Positions 51,576-60,054 of a stretch of 64,000 nucleotides of DNA are shown here, piece by piece. A program made the position numbers and the translations under genes. The notes under the pieces are model-generated. The model had not been told where the DNA came from. It worked only from the letters and a program-made list of their open reading frames with translations, and searched no databases. Numbering within the stretch: position 1 is the first letter of the stretch; each line of letters begins with the position of its first letter. Origin of the DNA: Actinoplanes sp. M2I2 (lineage in GTDB: Bacteria > Actinomycetota > Actinomycetes > Mycobacteriales > Micromonosporaceae); assembly GCF_023544445.1 (NCBI RefSeq), contig NZ_JALPVJ010000002.1, forward strand, positions 372,001 through 436,000. The letters are read 5' to 3'.

Positions 51576-53936
51576 GTGGCTGGACGAGGCGCGCTCGCGG
51601 GCGTGGCGAGCATCATCGCGGTGGTCGCCGCCGGTGCCGTGGTGACGACGACCGCCGGGCCGGCCGGGGCCGCGCCGGCGCCGTCGCCCCGGCCGACCGC
51701 GAAGCCGGACCCGCAGCGGGTCGCGGCCGACGCGAAAGCGGCTGTGCAGCGCGACCGCGCCCTGGCGCTGGGTGGCCCGGACGAGAAGTACTCGGTGCGT
51801 GACGTGCTGGTGGACGCTGACGGCACCCGGCACGTCCGCCTCGACCGGACCTATCGCGGCCTGCCCGTGCTCGGTGGCGACTTCGTCGTGCACGCGAAGG
51901 CCGACGGCGGTCTCCGGGCCACCACGGTCGCCCAGGACAAGGTCATCGACGTGCCGACGAAGCCCGCGGTCTCCGCCGGCAAGGCGGCCGCCAAGTTCCG
52001 GGGCGCCGGGAAGCCGGCCGCCACCCTGGTCGTCGACGCCGCGGCCGGCCGTCCGGTGCTGGCCTGGCGGGTGCTGGTGAACGGCGTCGAGCACATCGTG
52101 GACGCCCGGACCGGCGCCCCGCGGCGGACCGTGGACACGGTCCGGACGGCCGGGCACGAGGGCGCCGGCCATGGTGAGCTCGCCGGCGAGGTCACCCTCA
52201 ACACCACCCGGCGTGACGACGGCAGCTACGAGCTCGTCGACCCGGACCGGGGCGGCTCCGAGACGCGCAACGGCTCCGACCTCGTCCGTCCCTCGCGCGA
52301 GCAGACGACCGCCTTCACCGACGCGGACAACGCCTGGGGGGACGGCACCCTCGCCGATCCGGCCACGCTCGCCGTCGACGTTCAGCACGGTGCGCAGCAG
52401 ACCTGGGACTACTTCGAGCGCGCGCACGGGCGCAACGGCATCGCCGACGACGGCCGGGGCGCGCTCGCCGTCGTGCACGACCGCTCGGCCGACGGGAACG
52501 CCAGCTGGAGCGACGCGTGCTTCTGCATGCGGTTCGGCGCCGGCGACTCCTGGAGCCGGGCGCTGACCTCGCAGGACATCGTCGCCCACGAGTGGTCGCA
52601 CGGCGTCACCGGCGCGACCGCCGACCTCGAGTACTGGGGCCAGTCGGGTGCGCTCAACGAGTCGACGAGCGACATCTTCGGCACCCTGGTCGAGTTCGCC
52701 GCGGCCAACCCGGCCGATGAGCCCGACTACCTGGTCGGGGAGCTGGCCGACTTCGGTGGCGACGGCCTGCCGCTGCGCTACATGGACGACCCGGCGCGCG
52801 ACGGCGATTCCGTCGGGTGCTGGGACGGCCGCTCGGACGACGTGCACTACCTCTCCGGCGTGCCCAACAAGTTCTTCTACATGCTGGCCGAGGGCAGCGC
52901 GAAGTCGGCCTGGGGCGAGGCCACCCCGTGCGGCGACGCGGCGCCGGTGACCGGCATCGGGCGCGAGAAGGCCGGGGCGATCTGGTACCACGCGCTCACC
53001 CGCTACATGGTGTCCACGACCGACTTCGCGGAGGCCCGCGACGCGACCCTGAGCAGCGCCGCGGACCTGTACGGCAAGACCGGCGCCGAGTACGCGGCCG
53101 TGGCCGCCGCCTGGACCGCCGTGCAGGTCGAGTCGAAGCCTCCGGTCCCGCGGTTCCCGGTCATCGTGGAGCTCGACGACCAGATCAGCCGGGTCGCGGA
53201 GGCGGTGCGCCTGCAGGTCGAGGCCACCGACACCGAGGGCGAGCGCCTGCGCTTCACCGCCGAGGGCCTGCCCGAGGGCCTGACCATCAGCGAGGACGGC
53301 CTCATCACCGGAACGCCGGCCGAGGACAGGAAGTGGGTCTCGGTCGTCGACGTGACCGACCCGGGCGGACTCCGGGATTCGACCGTCTTCACGTGGGACG
53401 TCCAGGCCCCGCCCGTCATCGAGGACCCGGGACCGCAGCGGCACCGGGTCAGCGACCGCGTGGAGCTGCGCCTGCGGGCCACGGATGCCGACTACGTCAC
53501 CTGGTCGGTCACCGGCCTGCCGGACGGGCTGTCCCTCACCGACTACGGCGCCATCACCGGCTCGCCCTCGAAGGAAGGCACGTTCGAGGTCACCGCCACG
53601 GCCACCGACTGGGACGGTTCGGCCTCGTCGGTCACCTTCACCTGGACGGTCGCGGAGGCGCCGCCCGCGGCCCCGATCCCCTACATGTACGCGTTCTGGT
53701 CGGGCGCCGACGTGCTGGTCTACTGGGGCTGGCCGGGCACCGACCCCGACGTCATCCAAGGTTACGAGGTGACGATCGGGCCGGACGGCCCCACCGTCGT
53801 GGTGGAGGACGGGTGGACCACGTCCAAGGACTTCCCGGGCCTCGACCCGGCCAAGCAGTACACCGCCTCCATCGTCGCGATCTACCGCGACGGCCGCCGC
53901 AGCGAGGCCAAGTCCGCCGAGGTGTGGCCCGAGTAG
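51576..53936 (+). CDS. Secreted M4 metalloprotease with Ig-like and FN3-like tail
   Basis: 786 residues. The signal peptide (GALAGVASIIAVVAAGAVV) ends near GAAPAPS. A propeptide (about 50-190, FTP-like TYRGLPVLGGDFVVHA) precedes the thermolysin-type domain with zinc motif HEWSH at 338-342, third ligand in ALNESTSDIFG, and VHYLSGVPNKFFY. After about residue 520 come two repeats of a putative-Ig (He_PIG) fold (GLPEGLTISEDGLITGTPAE; GLPDGLSLTDYGAITGSPSK) and one FN3-like domain (PYMYAFWSGADVLVYWGWPG). GTG start with GGGGACAC upstream. An extracellular peptidase that probably binds a polymer. Confidence 0.9.
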   Translation: MAGRGALAGVASIIAVVAAGAVVTTTAGPAGAAPAPSPRPTAKPDPQRVAADAKAAVQRDRALALGGPDEKYSVRDVLVDADGTRHVRLDRTYRGLPVLGGDFVVHAKADGGLRATTVAQDKVIDVPTKPAVSAGKAAAKFRGAGKPAATLVVDAAAGRPVLAWRVLVNGVEHIVDARTGAPRRTVDTVRTAGHEGAGHGELAGEVTLNTTRRDDGSYELVDPDRGGSETRNGSDLVRPSREQTTAFTDADNAWGDGTLADPATLAVDVQHGAQQTWDYFERAHGRNGIADDGRGALAVVHDRSADGNASWSDACFCMRFGAGDSWSRALTSQDIVAHEWSHGVTGATADLEYWGQSGALNESTSDIFGTLVEFAAANPADEPDYLVGELADFGGDGLPLRYMDDPARDGDSVGCWDGRSDDVHYLSGVPNKFFYMLAEGSAKSAWGEATPCGDAAPVTGIGREKAGAIWYHALTRYMVSTTDFAEARDATLSSAADLYGKTGAEYAAVAAAWTAVQVESKPPVPRFPVIVELDDQISRVAEAVRLQVEATDTEGERLRFTAEGLPEGLTISEDGLITGTPAEDRKWVSVVDVTDPGGLRDSTVFTWDVQAPPVIEDPGPQRHRVSDRVELRLRATDADYVTWSVTGLPDGLSLTDYGAITGSPSKEGTFEVTATATDWDGSASSVTFTWTVAEAPPAAPIPYMYAFWSGADVLVYWGWPGTDPDVIQGYEVTIGPDGPTVVVEDGWTTSKDFPGLDPAKQYTASIVAIYRDGRRSEAKSAEVWPE

Positions 53937-53978
53937 CCGCCGCCCGTCCCGGTCGGCGGATCTCGGACTGATCGGTGA

Positions 53979-54677
53979 TCAGCCCGAGCCGGGGCCGAAG
54001 CGGAGATGCTGAGTGATGCGGTAGCGATCGCCCCGGTAGACCGATCGGGCGTGCTCGATGACCCGGCCCTCCCCGTCGCGGGTGACGCGCTCGAAGAGCA
54101 GGGCCGGGGAGTGCGCCGGCACCGCCAGCAGCCGGGACTGCGCGGGGGTGGTCAGCGTGGGCTCGGTCGTCTGCACCGCCTCGGCCGGGACGACTCCGTG
54201 GTGGTCCCGCAGCCGCCGGTAGAGGCTGCCGCCCGTGAAGTCGGCCGCGGCCAGCCGGGGAGCGACGGCCCGCGGGACGTGGATCTCCTCGAGGGCCATG
54301 GGCGCCCCGTCGACGACGCGCAGCCGCAGCGCCCGGATCACCTCGTGGCCGGGGGAGACCTGCAGCAGGCGGCCGAGCTCGCCGGCGGCCGGCGTCACGT
54401 CGTACTCGAGCAGTTCGCTCAGCCACTCGCCCTCGGCCGGGGGCAGCTCGGCGGTGGACGGCACCTCCTGCGAGATCTTGCGGAGGGCGCGGAAGGTCCC
54501 GCGGCCGTGGCGGCGTACGAGAAGCCCCTCGCGGGTCAGTTCGTCGAGGGCGACCCGCACCGTCGGGCGGGACGTGCCGAGCCGGACGCTCAGGTCGCGC
54601 TCGGACGGGAGGGCGTCGCCGGGGGTCACCGTGCCGACCAGTTCGCGCAGGCGCTCGCGTACCTCACCTCGCCTCAT
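53979..54677 (-). CDS. GntR/HutC-family regulator
   Basis: 232 residues. The winged HTH is residues 1-65 (PSERDLSVRLGTSRPTVRVA, LDELTREGLLVRRHGRGTF). A UTRA effector domain follows (LEEIHVPRAVAPRLAAADF, YRRLRDHHGVVPAEAVQTTE). It is divergent from a secreted GH16-like gene, with a palindrome in the shared gap, and is likely to control it in response to a sugar or sugar phosphate, as HutC-type regulators often do. Confidence 0.9.
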   Translation of the reverse strand: MRRGEVRERLRELVGTVTPGDALPSERDLSVRLGTSRPTVRVALDELTREGLLVRRHGRGTFRALRKISQEVPSTAELPPAEGEWLSELLEYDVTPAAGELGRLLQVSPGHEVIRALRLRVVDGAPMALEEIHVPRAVAPRLAAADFTGGSLYRRLRDHHGVVPAEAVQTTEPTLTTPAQSRLLAVPAHSPALLFERVTRDGEGRVIEHARSVYRGDRYRITQHLRFGPGSG

Positions 54678-54772
54678 CGTGTGCAGTGTGCCGGGTGCTA
54701 CCGGGCAAAGTCACTCGCGCCACGCGTGTCATCCGGGCAAGGCCATTGACGTGGATCGTTGACGGGAGTTTC

Positions 54773-54787
54773 TTTACCAGTGGTAAA
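54773..54787. promoter_or_regulatory. Candidate GntR operator at GH16 promoter
   Basis: TTTACC-AGT-GGTAAA is a perfect palindrome with 6-base arms, 34 bases before the GH16 start. A TTGACG -35 at 54759-54764 would place the -10 inside it, so a bound repressor would block transcription. The divergent GntR gene is the obvious candidate. Confidence 0.6.
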
Positions 54788-54821
54788 CATCTTCGACCCC
54801 CGACAAGGAGGCCCTCCCCCC

Positions 54822-55994
54822 ATGGGCCGGAAACGCACCCTCGTCCTCGGCACCACCGTCGCCGGTGTCACCGCCGCGACCGCCGCCTTCGGCATCGCCG
54901 CGGCCGCCCCGAGCAACGCGGCCACCGCCTGCGGCTCCCTCTTCGACGACTTCAGCTACTCCTCCCGTACGGACCCCGCGCTGAGCCAGCGCGGCTGGAG
55001 CATCCGGACGGCGACCGGCGGACCGGGCGTGCCCGGCGCCGGCTGGCGCGCCGACAACGTCGCCTTCCCCACCGTGGACGGTCAGCGGGTGGCCCAGCTG
55101 ACCGCGCGGACCGACGGCACCGCGGCCGGCACCTCGCACGCCGAGTTCTCGCTGAGCCAGCGGCGCTTCCTGGCCGGCACCTACCTGGCCCGCATCAAGT
55201 TCGCCGACACGCCGGTCAGCGGCCCGGACGGCGACCACGTCAACCAGACGTTCTACACGATCTCGCCGCTCGCCGCCCCGCGCGATCCCAGCTACTCCGA
55301 GCTCGACTTCTCGGAGTACCTGCCGAACGGCGGGTGGGGTGAGGCCGGGCCGATCAACTACCAGACCAGCTGGTACACCTACGTCCCCGATCCCTGGTAC
55401 GCCGACAACCAGCACAGTCAGCAGGTCCGCAGCATCGCCGGCTGGCACGACGTGATGGCCACCGTGGGCGACGGCCACATCCGGTACTACATCGACGGCG
55501 CGCTGGTCGGCGACCACTCGGGCAAGGTCTACCCCCGCCAGAACATGTCGATCGACTTCAACCAGTGGTTCATCGACCTGGCCGGTCGTGCCGCCGGGTC
55601 GACCGCGGTCTGGCAGCAGTCGGTCGACTACGTCTTCCACGCCAAGAACCAGACCCTCACCCCGGCGCAGGCGGGCGCGGCGGTGGCGTCGTACCGGTCG
55701 GCCGGCACGGCCCACACCGACACGGTGACCACGGCCGGGGACTGCACGGTCATCACCCCGCAGCCGACCGCCACGACCCCGCGGCCGCCGGCGACCACGC
55801 CGCCCGCCACCACACCGCCCACGACCAGGCCGACCACTCCGGCTCCCGGGACGACGACGTGGGCGCCGGGCGTGGCCTACGCCCGCGGGCAGGTCGTCAC
55901 CTACCAGGGGGCGCGCTACGAATGCCGGATCGCCCACACGTCGCTGGTGACCTGGGAGCCGCCGAACGTCGCCGCCCTCTGGCTGCCGCTGTAA
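54822..55994 (+). CDS. Secreted GH16-like glycosidase with chitin-binding domain
   Basis: 390 residues. The signal peptide (RTLVLGTTVAGVTAATAAF) ends near SNAATAC. The beta-jelly-roll catalytic domain (about 35-290) shows ExDxxE in YSELDFSEYL (E160, D162, E165), the GH16 active-site pattern. A Thr-Pro linker (about 310-340) leads to a CBM5/12 domain (WAPGVAYARGQVVTYQGARY, then ECRIAHTS, WEPPNVAALW). AAGGAGG lies 11-17 bases before the ATG. Substrate may be a beta-glucan or chitin-associated polymer. Regulated by the divergent GntR gene, by inference. Confidence 0.83.
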   Translation: MGRKRTLVLGTTVAGVTAATAAFGIAAAAPSNAATACGSLFDDFSYSSRTDPALSQRGWSIRTATGGPGVPGAGWRADNVAFPTVDGQRVAQLTARTDGTAAGTSHAEFSLSQRRFLAGTYLARIKFADTPVSGPDGDHVNQTFYTISPLAAPRDPSYSELDFSEYLPNGGWGEAGPINYQTSWYTYVPDPWYADNQHSQQVRSIAGWHDVMATVGDGHIRYYIDGALVGDHSGKVYPRQNMSIDFNQWFIDLAGRAAGSTAVWQQSVDYVFHAKNQTLTPAQAGAAVASYRSAGTAHTDTVTTAGDCTVITPQPTATTPRPPATTPPATTPPTTRPTTPAPGTTTWAPGVAYARGQVVTYQGARYECRIAHTSLVTWEPPNVAALWLPL

Positions 55995-56004
55995 CCCGAG
56001 CAGC

Positions 56005-56048
56005 GACGCCGGCCCGGGCGGCGACGCCGGCCCGGGCGGCGACGCCTG
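56005..56048. repeat. 18-bp tandem repeat, 2.4 copies
   Basis: The unit GCGACGCCGGCCCGGGCG begins at 56005 and 56023, and a third copy breaks off after 8 bases. It lies just after the GH16 stop codon, before the terminator. Confidence 0.8.
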
Positions 56049-56065
56049 TACAGCGCAGTGACGAG

Positions 56066-56096
56066 CGAAGCGGCCGCCGGATCGGCGGCCGCTTCG
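56066..56096. terminator. Strong bidirectional terminator hairpin
   Basis: CGAAGCGGCCGCC and GGCGGCCGCTTCG form a perfect 13-bp stem with a 5-base loop between two convergent genes (GH16-like and EF-hand hydrolase). Confidence 0.8.
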
Positions 56097-56107
56097 TGGT
56101 GCCGGGG

Positions 56108-57340
56108 TCAGCGGTGAGCCTTGAGCCAGCCCTGGATCTCGGTGACGACCTGCTTGTCGGGGTCGCCGAACTCGGGCCGGAACTTCGGGGTGATGTTCAT
56201 GGTGTGCGCCATGCCCGGGTAGATGACGATCTTGTGGTCCTTGTTGCCGGCCGCGGCCACGGCGGCGTCGGCCACGAGGGCGGCGCGGGCCGGGGTCTGG
56301 ATGTCGTTCTCGCCGTTGAGCATCAGCGTCGGGCCGCCGAACTTGGGCAACGCCTGGGACACGGTCGGGAAGCGGGCGAAGTCGGTCGCGTAGTCGATCG
56401 TCGGCTGGTCCAGGTCGGGCAGGTTCGGGTAGTCGTCGATGTGGGTGACCTCGCGCAGCACGGGCCCGGCCTCGGCGTCGATCGCGATCCGGCCGTCCCG
56501 GTTCCTGTCCGTCGCGGCCTTGACCTTGCGGCCGTCGAGCAGGACCGACCGGAACTGATCGGCGACCTCCTTCGGCTGGCCGACCAGGCCGTTGGTCGCT
56601 TCGGCGGCGGTCAGCCGGCCGTCCCCGTCGACGTCGAACTCGTCGTGCATCTGCAGCAGCAACCGGCCGAAGATCTGCAGGGTCAGCAGCTCCCTGATCG
56701 GCAGGCCGACCACGCCCATCTGGACCACGCCGGCCGGCTTGGGGATGCCGAACCGCTTCGGGTCCGCGGCCAGGTTGGCGGCCACGTTGGTGCCCTCGCT
56801 GTGACCCAGCAGGAAGATCTTCGACGGGTCGACCCGGGACGACTGCCCGGCGAACCGCACCACCGAGGCGGCGTCCAGCTGGATCTGGCGGTACGGGTTC
56901 TCGGGGTTCAGCTGGGCCGGGTCGGTGCTCTCCACCGGCCCGATGCCGGTCACCCCGCGCTTGTTGAAGCGCAGCGTGGCGAAGCCTTCGCGGCTCGCCG
57001 CCTGGGCCAGCGGGACGAACGTCGCGCCCTTGCCCTCGGGGAGCGTCTGGTTCATGTCGTTGTGCCCGCTGCCGTGCAGGAAGACGACCACCGGCAGGCG
57101 GCCCCGGGCGCCGCTCGGATAGGTGAGCTCGGCGTCGGTGACCCAGCCCTTCCCGAAGTCGATCCGGACGCGCTCCCGGGTGATGCCGTCCCAGCCGGAC
57201 GGCTGCGCCGCCGCGAGGGCGCTCGTCCCGCCGGTGAGGGTCTCGCTGACGTCGGCGTTGGCGACTCCCACACCCGCGGCGAGGATGGCGGCAGTGGTGA
57301 GCCCGATCGTCAGCTTGCGGTGGTTCTTCGTCGTCGTCAT
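56108..57340 (-). CDS. Secreted alpha/beta hydrolase with EF-hand insertion
   Basis: 410 residues. The signal peptide (NHRKLTIGLTTAAILAAGVG) ends near ANAD. The hydrolase core has VVVFLHGSGHND, nucleophile Ser181 in LLGHSEGTN, an acid in NGENDIQTP and His in GMAHTMN. The cap region holds a full EF-hand loop, DVDGDGRLTAAE (D236 to E247), and a second degenerate one, DRNRDGRIAIDA (278-289). So calcium binding may stabilise or gate the cap. The EF-hand insertion is unusual for this family. ATG 57340; a frame upstream to 57397 is also open. Confidence 0.83.
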   Translation of the reverse strand: MTTTKNHRKLTIGLTTAAILAAGVGVANADVSETLTGGTSALAAAQPSGWDGITRERVRIDFGKGWVTDAELTYPSGARGRLPVVVFLHGSGHNDMNQTLPEGKGATFVPLAQAASREGFATLRFNKRGVTGIGPVESTDPAQLNPENPYRQIQLDAASVVRFAGQSSRVDPSKIFLLGHSEGTNVAANLAADPKRFGIPKPAGVVQMGVVGLPIRELLTLQIFGRLLLQMHDEFDVDGDGRLTAAEATNGLVGQPKEVADQFRSVLLDGRKVKAATDRNRDGRIAIDAEAGPVLREVTHIDDYPNLPDLDQPTIDYATDFARFPTVSQALPKFGGPTLMLNGENDIQTPARAALVADAAVAAAGNKDHKIVIYPGMAHTMNITPKFRPEFGDPDKQVVTEIQGWLKAHR

Positions 57341-57398
57341 GCCTAGAACGCTATTTCCGGCAGCGGCCGCGATCGATCCGGTCAGCACCCCGATCACG

Positions 57399-57416
57399 GG
57401 TACAGCCTGCTGTACC
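57399..57416. promoter_or_regulatory. Palindrome in divergent promoter region
   Basis: GGTACAGC-CT-GCTGTACC has perfect 8-base arms, 59 bases from the hydrolase start and 96 bases from the methyltransferase start. It is a likely operator; the regulator is not evident here. Confidence 0.5.
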
Positions 57417-57511
57417 TAGCTAGGGCACGTCTGGTGGATCGCGCGGGTGGGAGGCGTGCCCAAGTCCGAAATCCGCTGGCCGACCCGGCCGAAGCGCCGG
57501 AGGATGCCGGG

Positions 57512-58309
57512 ATGAGTGAGCCGACGACCGAGATCGTGAACTTCTACGAGGACCGGTATTCCGAAGCGGAGCGGCTGGACCGGCGGCCGCAGGCCCGGCT
57601 GGAGCGGATCCGCACCCTGGAGCTGATCCGCGATCTGCTCCCGGCCACGCCGGCCCGGGTGCTCGACGTGGGCGGCGGCCCCGGCGCCTACGCCCGTGAG
57701 CTGGTGACCGACGGCCACCAGGTGCGGCTGATCGACCTGGTGCCGGCGCACGTCGCTCAGGCGCGGGCCGGCACGCCCACGGTCGAGGCGGTCGTCGGTG
57801 ACGCCCGCGGGTTGCCTGAGCCGGACGCGGCCTGGGACGCGACCCTGCTGCTGGGACCGGTCTATCACCTGCAGGACCGGGCCGACCGGGTGCGCGCCAT
57901 CCGGGAGGCGATCCGGGTGACCCGCCCCGGCGGTCCGGTGGCCGTCGCCGCGATCTCCCGGTTCGCGGGGCCGATCGACTTCGCCGCCACGGCCCGGTTC
58001 GACGACCGGATGCTGGCCGAATCGCGCCGGCTGATCACCGAGGGCGAGAACATCGTCGGCGGCGGCTTCACCCACGCGTACTTCCACCGGGTGCCCGAGC
58101 TGCTGGCCGAGTGCGCCGAGGCCGGCCTGGGCGGCGTGGTTCTGCACGGCGTCGAGGGACCCGCCTGGTCAGCGGCCGAGGCGGCCGTGCACGGTCCCGC
58201 CGCGGACGCGATCTTCGATGCCGCCCTGCGGCTGGCCCGGCTCTACAGCTCGGAACGGGACCTGGCCGCCGCGAGCTGCCACCTGCTCGTCACCGGAACC
58301 GCCGGCTGA
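57512..58309 (+). CDS. SAM-dependent methyltransferase
   Basis: A 265-residue class I methyltransferase. Motif I is VLDVGGGPGAYARELV, motif II region VRLIDLVPAHVAQAR, motif III/IV GDARGLPEPDAAWDATLLLG and PVYHLQDRADRVRAIREAIR. The ATG at 57512 has GGAGG 9-13 bases upstream. Substrate is not evident. It is divergent from the EF-hand hydrolase. Confidence 0.85.
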   Translation: MSEPTTEIVNFYEDRYSEAERLDRRPQARLERIRTLELIRDLLPATPARVLDVGGGPGAYARELVTDGHQVRLIDLVPAHVAQARAGTPTVEAVVGDARGLPEPDAAWDATLLLGPVYHLQDRADRVRAIREAIRVTRPGGPVAVAAISRFAGPIDFAATARFDDRMLAESRRLITEGENIVGGGFTHAYFHRVPELLAECAEAGLGGVVLHGVEGPAWSAAEAAVHGPAADAIFDAALRLARLYSSERDLAAASCHLLVTGTAG

Positions 58310-58385
58310 ACGAGCCCGGGCCCGGCGCGTCGGGGGACTCGCCGGGCCGGGGCCGGTCGTGCACGTGGATCAGCGTGCGGGTGGA

Positions 58386-59915
58386 TCAGCAGGTGGGCTC
58401 GCCGGACTGGGCCGGCAGGCTGACCGCGTTCCAGGCGGCCTTGACCGCGTTGAACTGGGTGCAGCTGCCCGGGGTCACGTTCTTGGCGGCCTGCAGCGTC
58501 CACACCCGGTACTTCGCGTAGGACGAGCTGGACGTCTTGAGCAGCATCGCGTTGTACATGATCTTCATCGCGTTCTGGATGCCGACGCCGGTCACCGTGG
58601 TGCCGTTGCAGGTCGAGCTGGCCGGCTGGCCGTTGCCGCCGCTGCCCTGGGCCAGCAGGTAGAACCAGTGGTTGCCGGGCCCGGCGGCCGAGTGCACCTC
58701 GGAGCCGGGCGTGCTGCTCGAGTAGCAGTTGGCGTCACCGGCGAGCGACGGGTTGTACATGTACCGGATGGGGCCGCTGCCGACCAGGTTGACCTCCTCG
58801 CCGACCTGGTAGTCGAACGGGTCGTTGGCGTTCGCGGCGTACGCCTCGGTGGCCGCGCCGATGGTGTCGGCGACGAACTCCTGGGTGCCGCCCTTCGAGA
58901 TGCCGCCGGGGGTCCGGTCGTCGATCCCGTGGCCCAGCTCGTGGCCGACCACGTCGAGCGACGAGATCCACCGGCCGGCGGTGTTCTTGCCGATCTGGAT
59001 CTGAGTGCCGTCGTAGTACGCGTTCTGCTGGTTCAGCCCGACCCGGATCGGCCAGGCGCCGCCCGAGCCGTTCTGGCCGTTGCGGCCGAGCCACGCCGAC
59101 AGCATCGCCTTCTGCTTCTGGGCCACGTAGAGCGCGTCGACGCAGCCGGTCTCCTTGCTGGTGCCGTTGCCGTTGCCCCACACGTTGTCGGGGCCGCTGA
59201 ACGTCGCCCGGGTGGACGCGTCCTGACAGCTCAGGTTCGTGGTCGACGGGTCCTTGAGCGAGTACGTCGAGCCGGACTGCGTGGTGTTCAGCGAGACGGT
59301 GCCGTTGATCCAGCCGGTGCCCGTGCCGGTGGCCTCGGTGACGTGCTCCTCGGTGGCCAGCACCGCGCCGCTGGTGGCGTCCACATCGACGGTGAGGCGG
59401 CTGACGCCCTTGGCGCCGGTGCCGTTGACCGTGGTCTCGTAGGCCAGCCTGGCCGCGGCGCCCTCAGCCGCGACGACCACCAGCCGGGTCGCCTCGACGC
59501 CGGTCACGGTCTTCAGGCGGCTTTTCGCGGTCGCGATGGCGGCGCTCTCCGGGATCGTGGCCACGGTCGACAGCTCCCCGAGGGCGCTGCTCTGCGCGAC
59601 CGACGTGTACCGGGTCTTTCCGGCGTTGTCGGTGACCACCACGAAGTCGCCGCCCTTGACCGGGAGGCCCTTGTAGGTGCGGTCGTAGGACGCGTACGTC
59701 AGGCCGTGCGACTTGTAGACCTGGCGCCGGTGGAAGGTGTCATGCGTACTGGCCCGCAGAACGGACGGCCGTGCCTCGACCGCGGCGTCGGCGGCCGCGA
59801 CCGCGTCCACCGACGGGGTGGGCGGCTTCGCGGCCGCCGGACCGGTCACCGCGACCAGCGCCGAGGCCGCGACAGTGCCGGCGGCCAATGCGATGACCAG
59901 AGGGGTTCGCGCCAT
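58386..59915 (-). CDS. Secreted M4 metalloprotease (neutral protease)
   Basis: 509 residues. The signal peptide (ARTPLVIALAAGTVAASALV) ends near GPAAAKPP. A propeptide (FTP/PepSY-like, SYDRTYKGLPVKGGDFVVVT) precedes the catalytic domain. Zinc motif HELGH is at 325-329, the third ligand is Glu in QEFVADTIG, and HSAAGPGNHWFYLLA carries the catalytic His. No accessory domain follows, unlike the other M4 enzyme in this window. AAGGAG lies 9-14 bases before the ATG. Confidence 0.92.
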   Translation of the reverse strand: MARTPLVIALAAGTVAASALVAVTGPAAAKPPTPSVDAVAAADAAVEARPSVLRASTHDTFHRRQVYKSHGLTYASYDRTYKGLPVKGGDFVVVTDNAGKTRYTSVAQSSALGELSTVATIPESAAIATAKSRLKTVTGVEATRLVVVAAEGAAARLAYETTVNGTGAKGVSRLTVDVDATSGAVLATEEHVTEATGTGTGWINGTVSLNTTQSGSTYSLKDPSTTNLSCQDASTRATFSGPDNVWGNGNGTSKETGCVDALYVAQKQKAMLSAWLGRNGQNGSGGAWPIRVGLNQQNAYYDGTQIQIGKNTAGRWISSLDVVGHELGHGIDDRTPGGISKGGTQEFVADTIGAATEAYAANANDPFDYQVGEEVNLVGSGPIRYMYNPSLAGDANCYSSSTPGSEVHSAAGPGNHWFYLLAQGSGGNGQPASSTCNGTTVTGVGIQNAMKIMYNAMLLKTSSSSYAKYRVWTLQAAKNVTPGSCTQFNAVKAAWNAVSLPAQSGEPTC

Positions 59916-60054
59916 GTGTGTACTCCTTTCCCGCCCACGGGGGTTGGGGGCGGGCTCGGCCTCCGGCGCGGCGGGATGGCCCGCGCCGTGGAAACACAAG
60001 TGACGCTATATATGACGGTCTATCTGCGTAATGGGGAAAACCCTCGCGTTGCCC

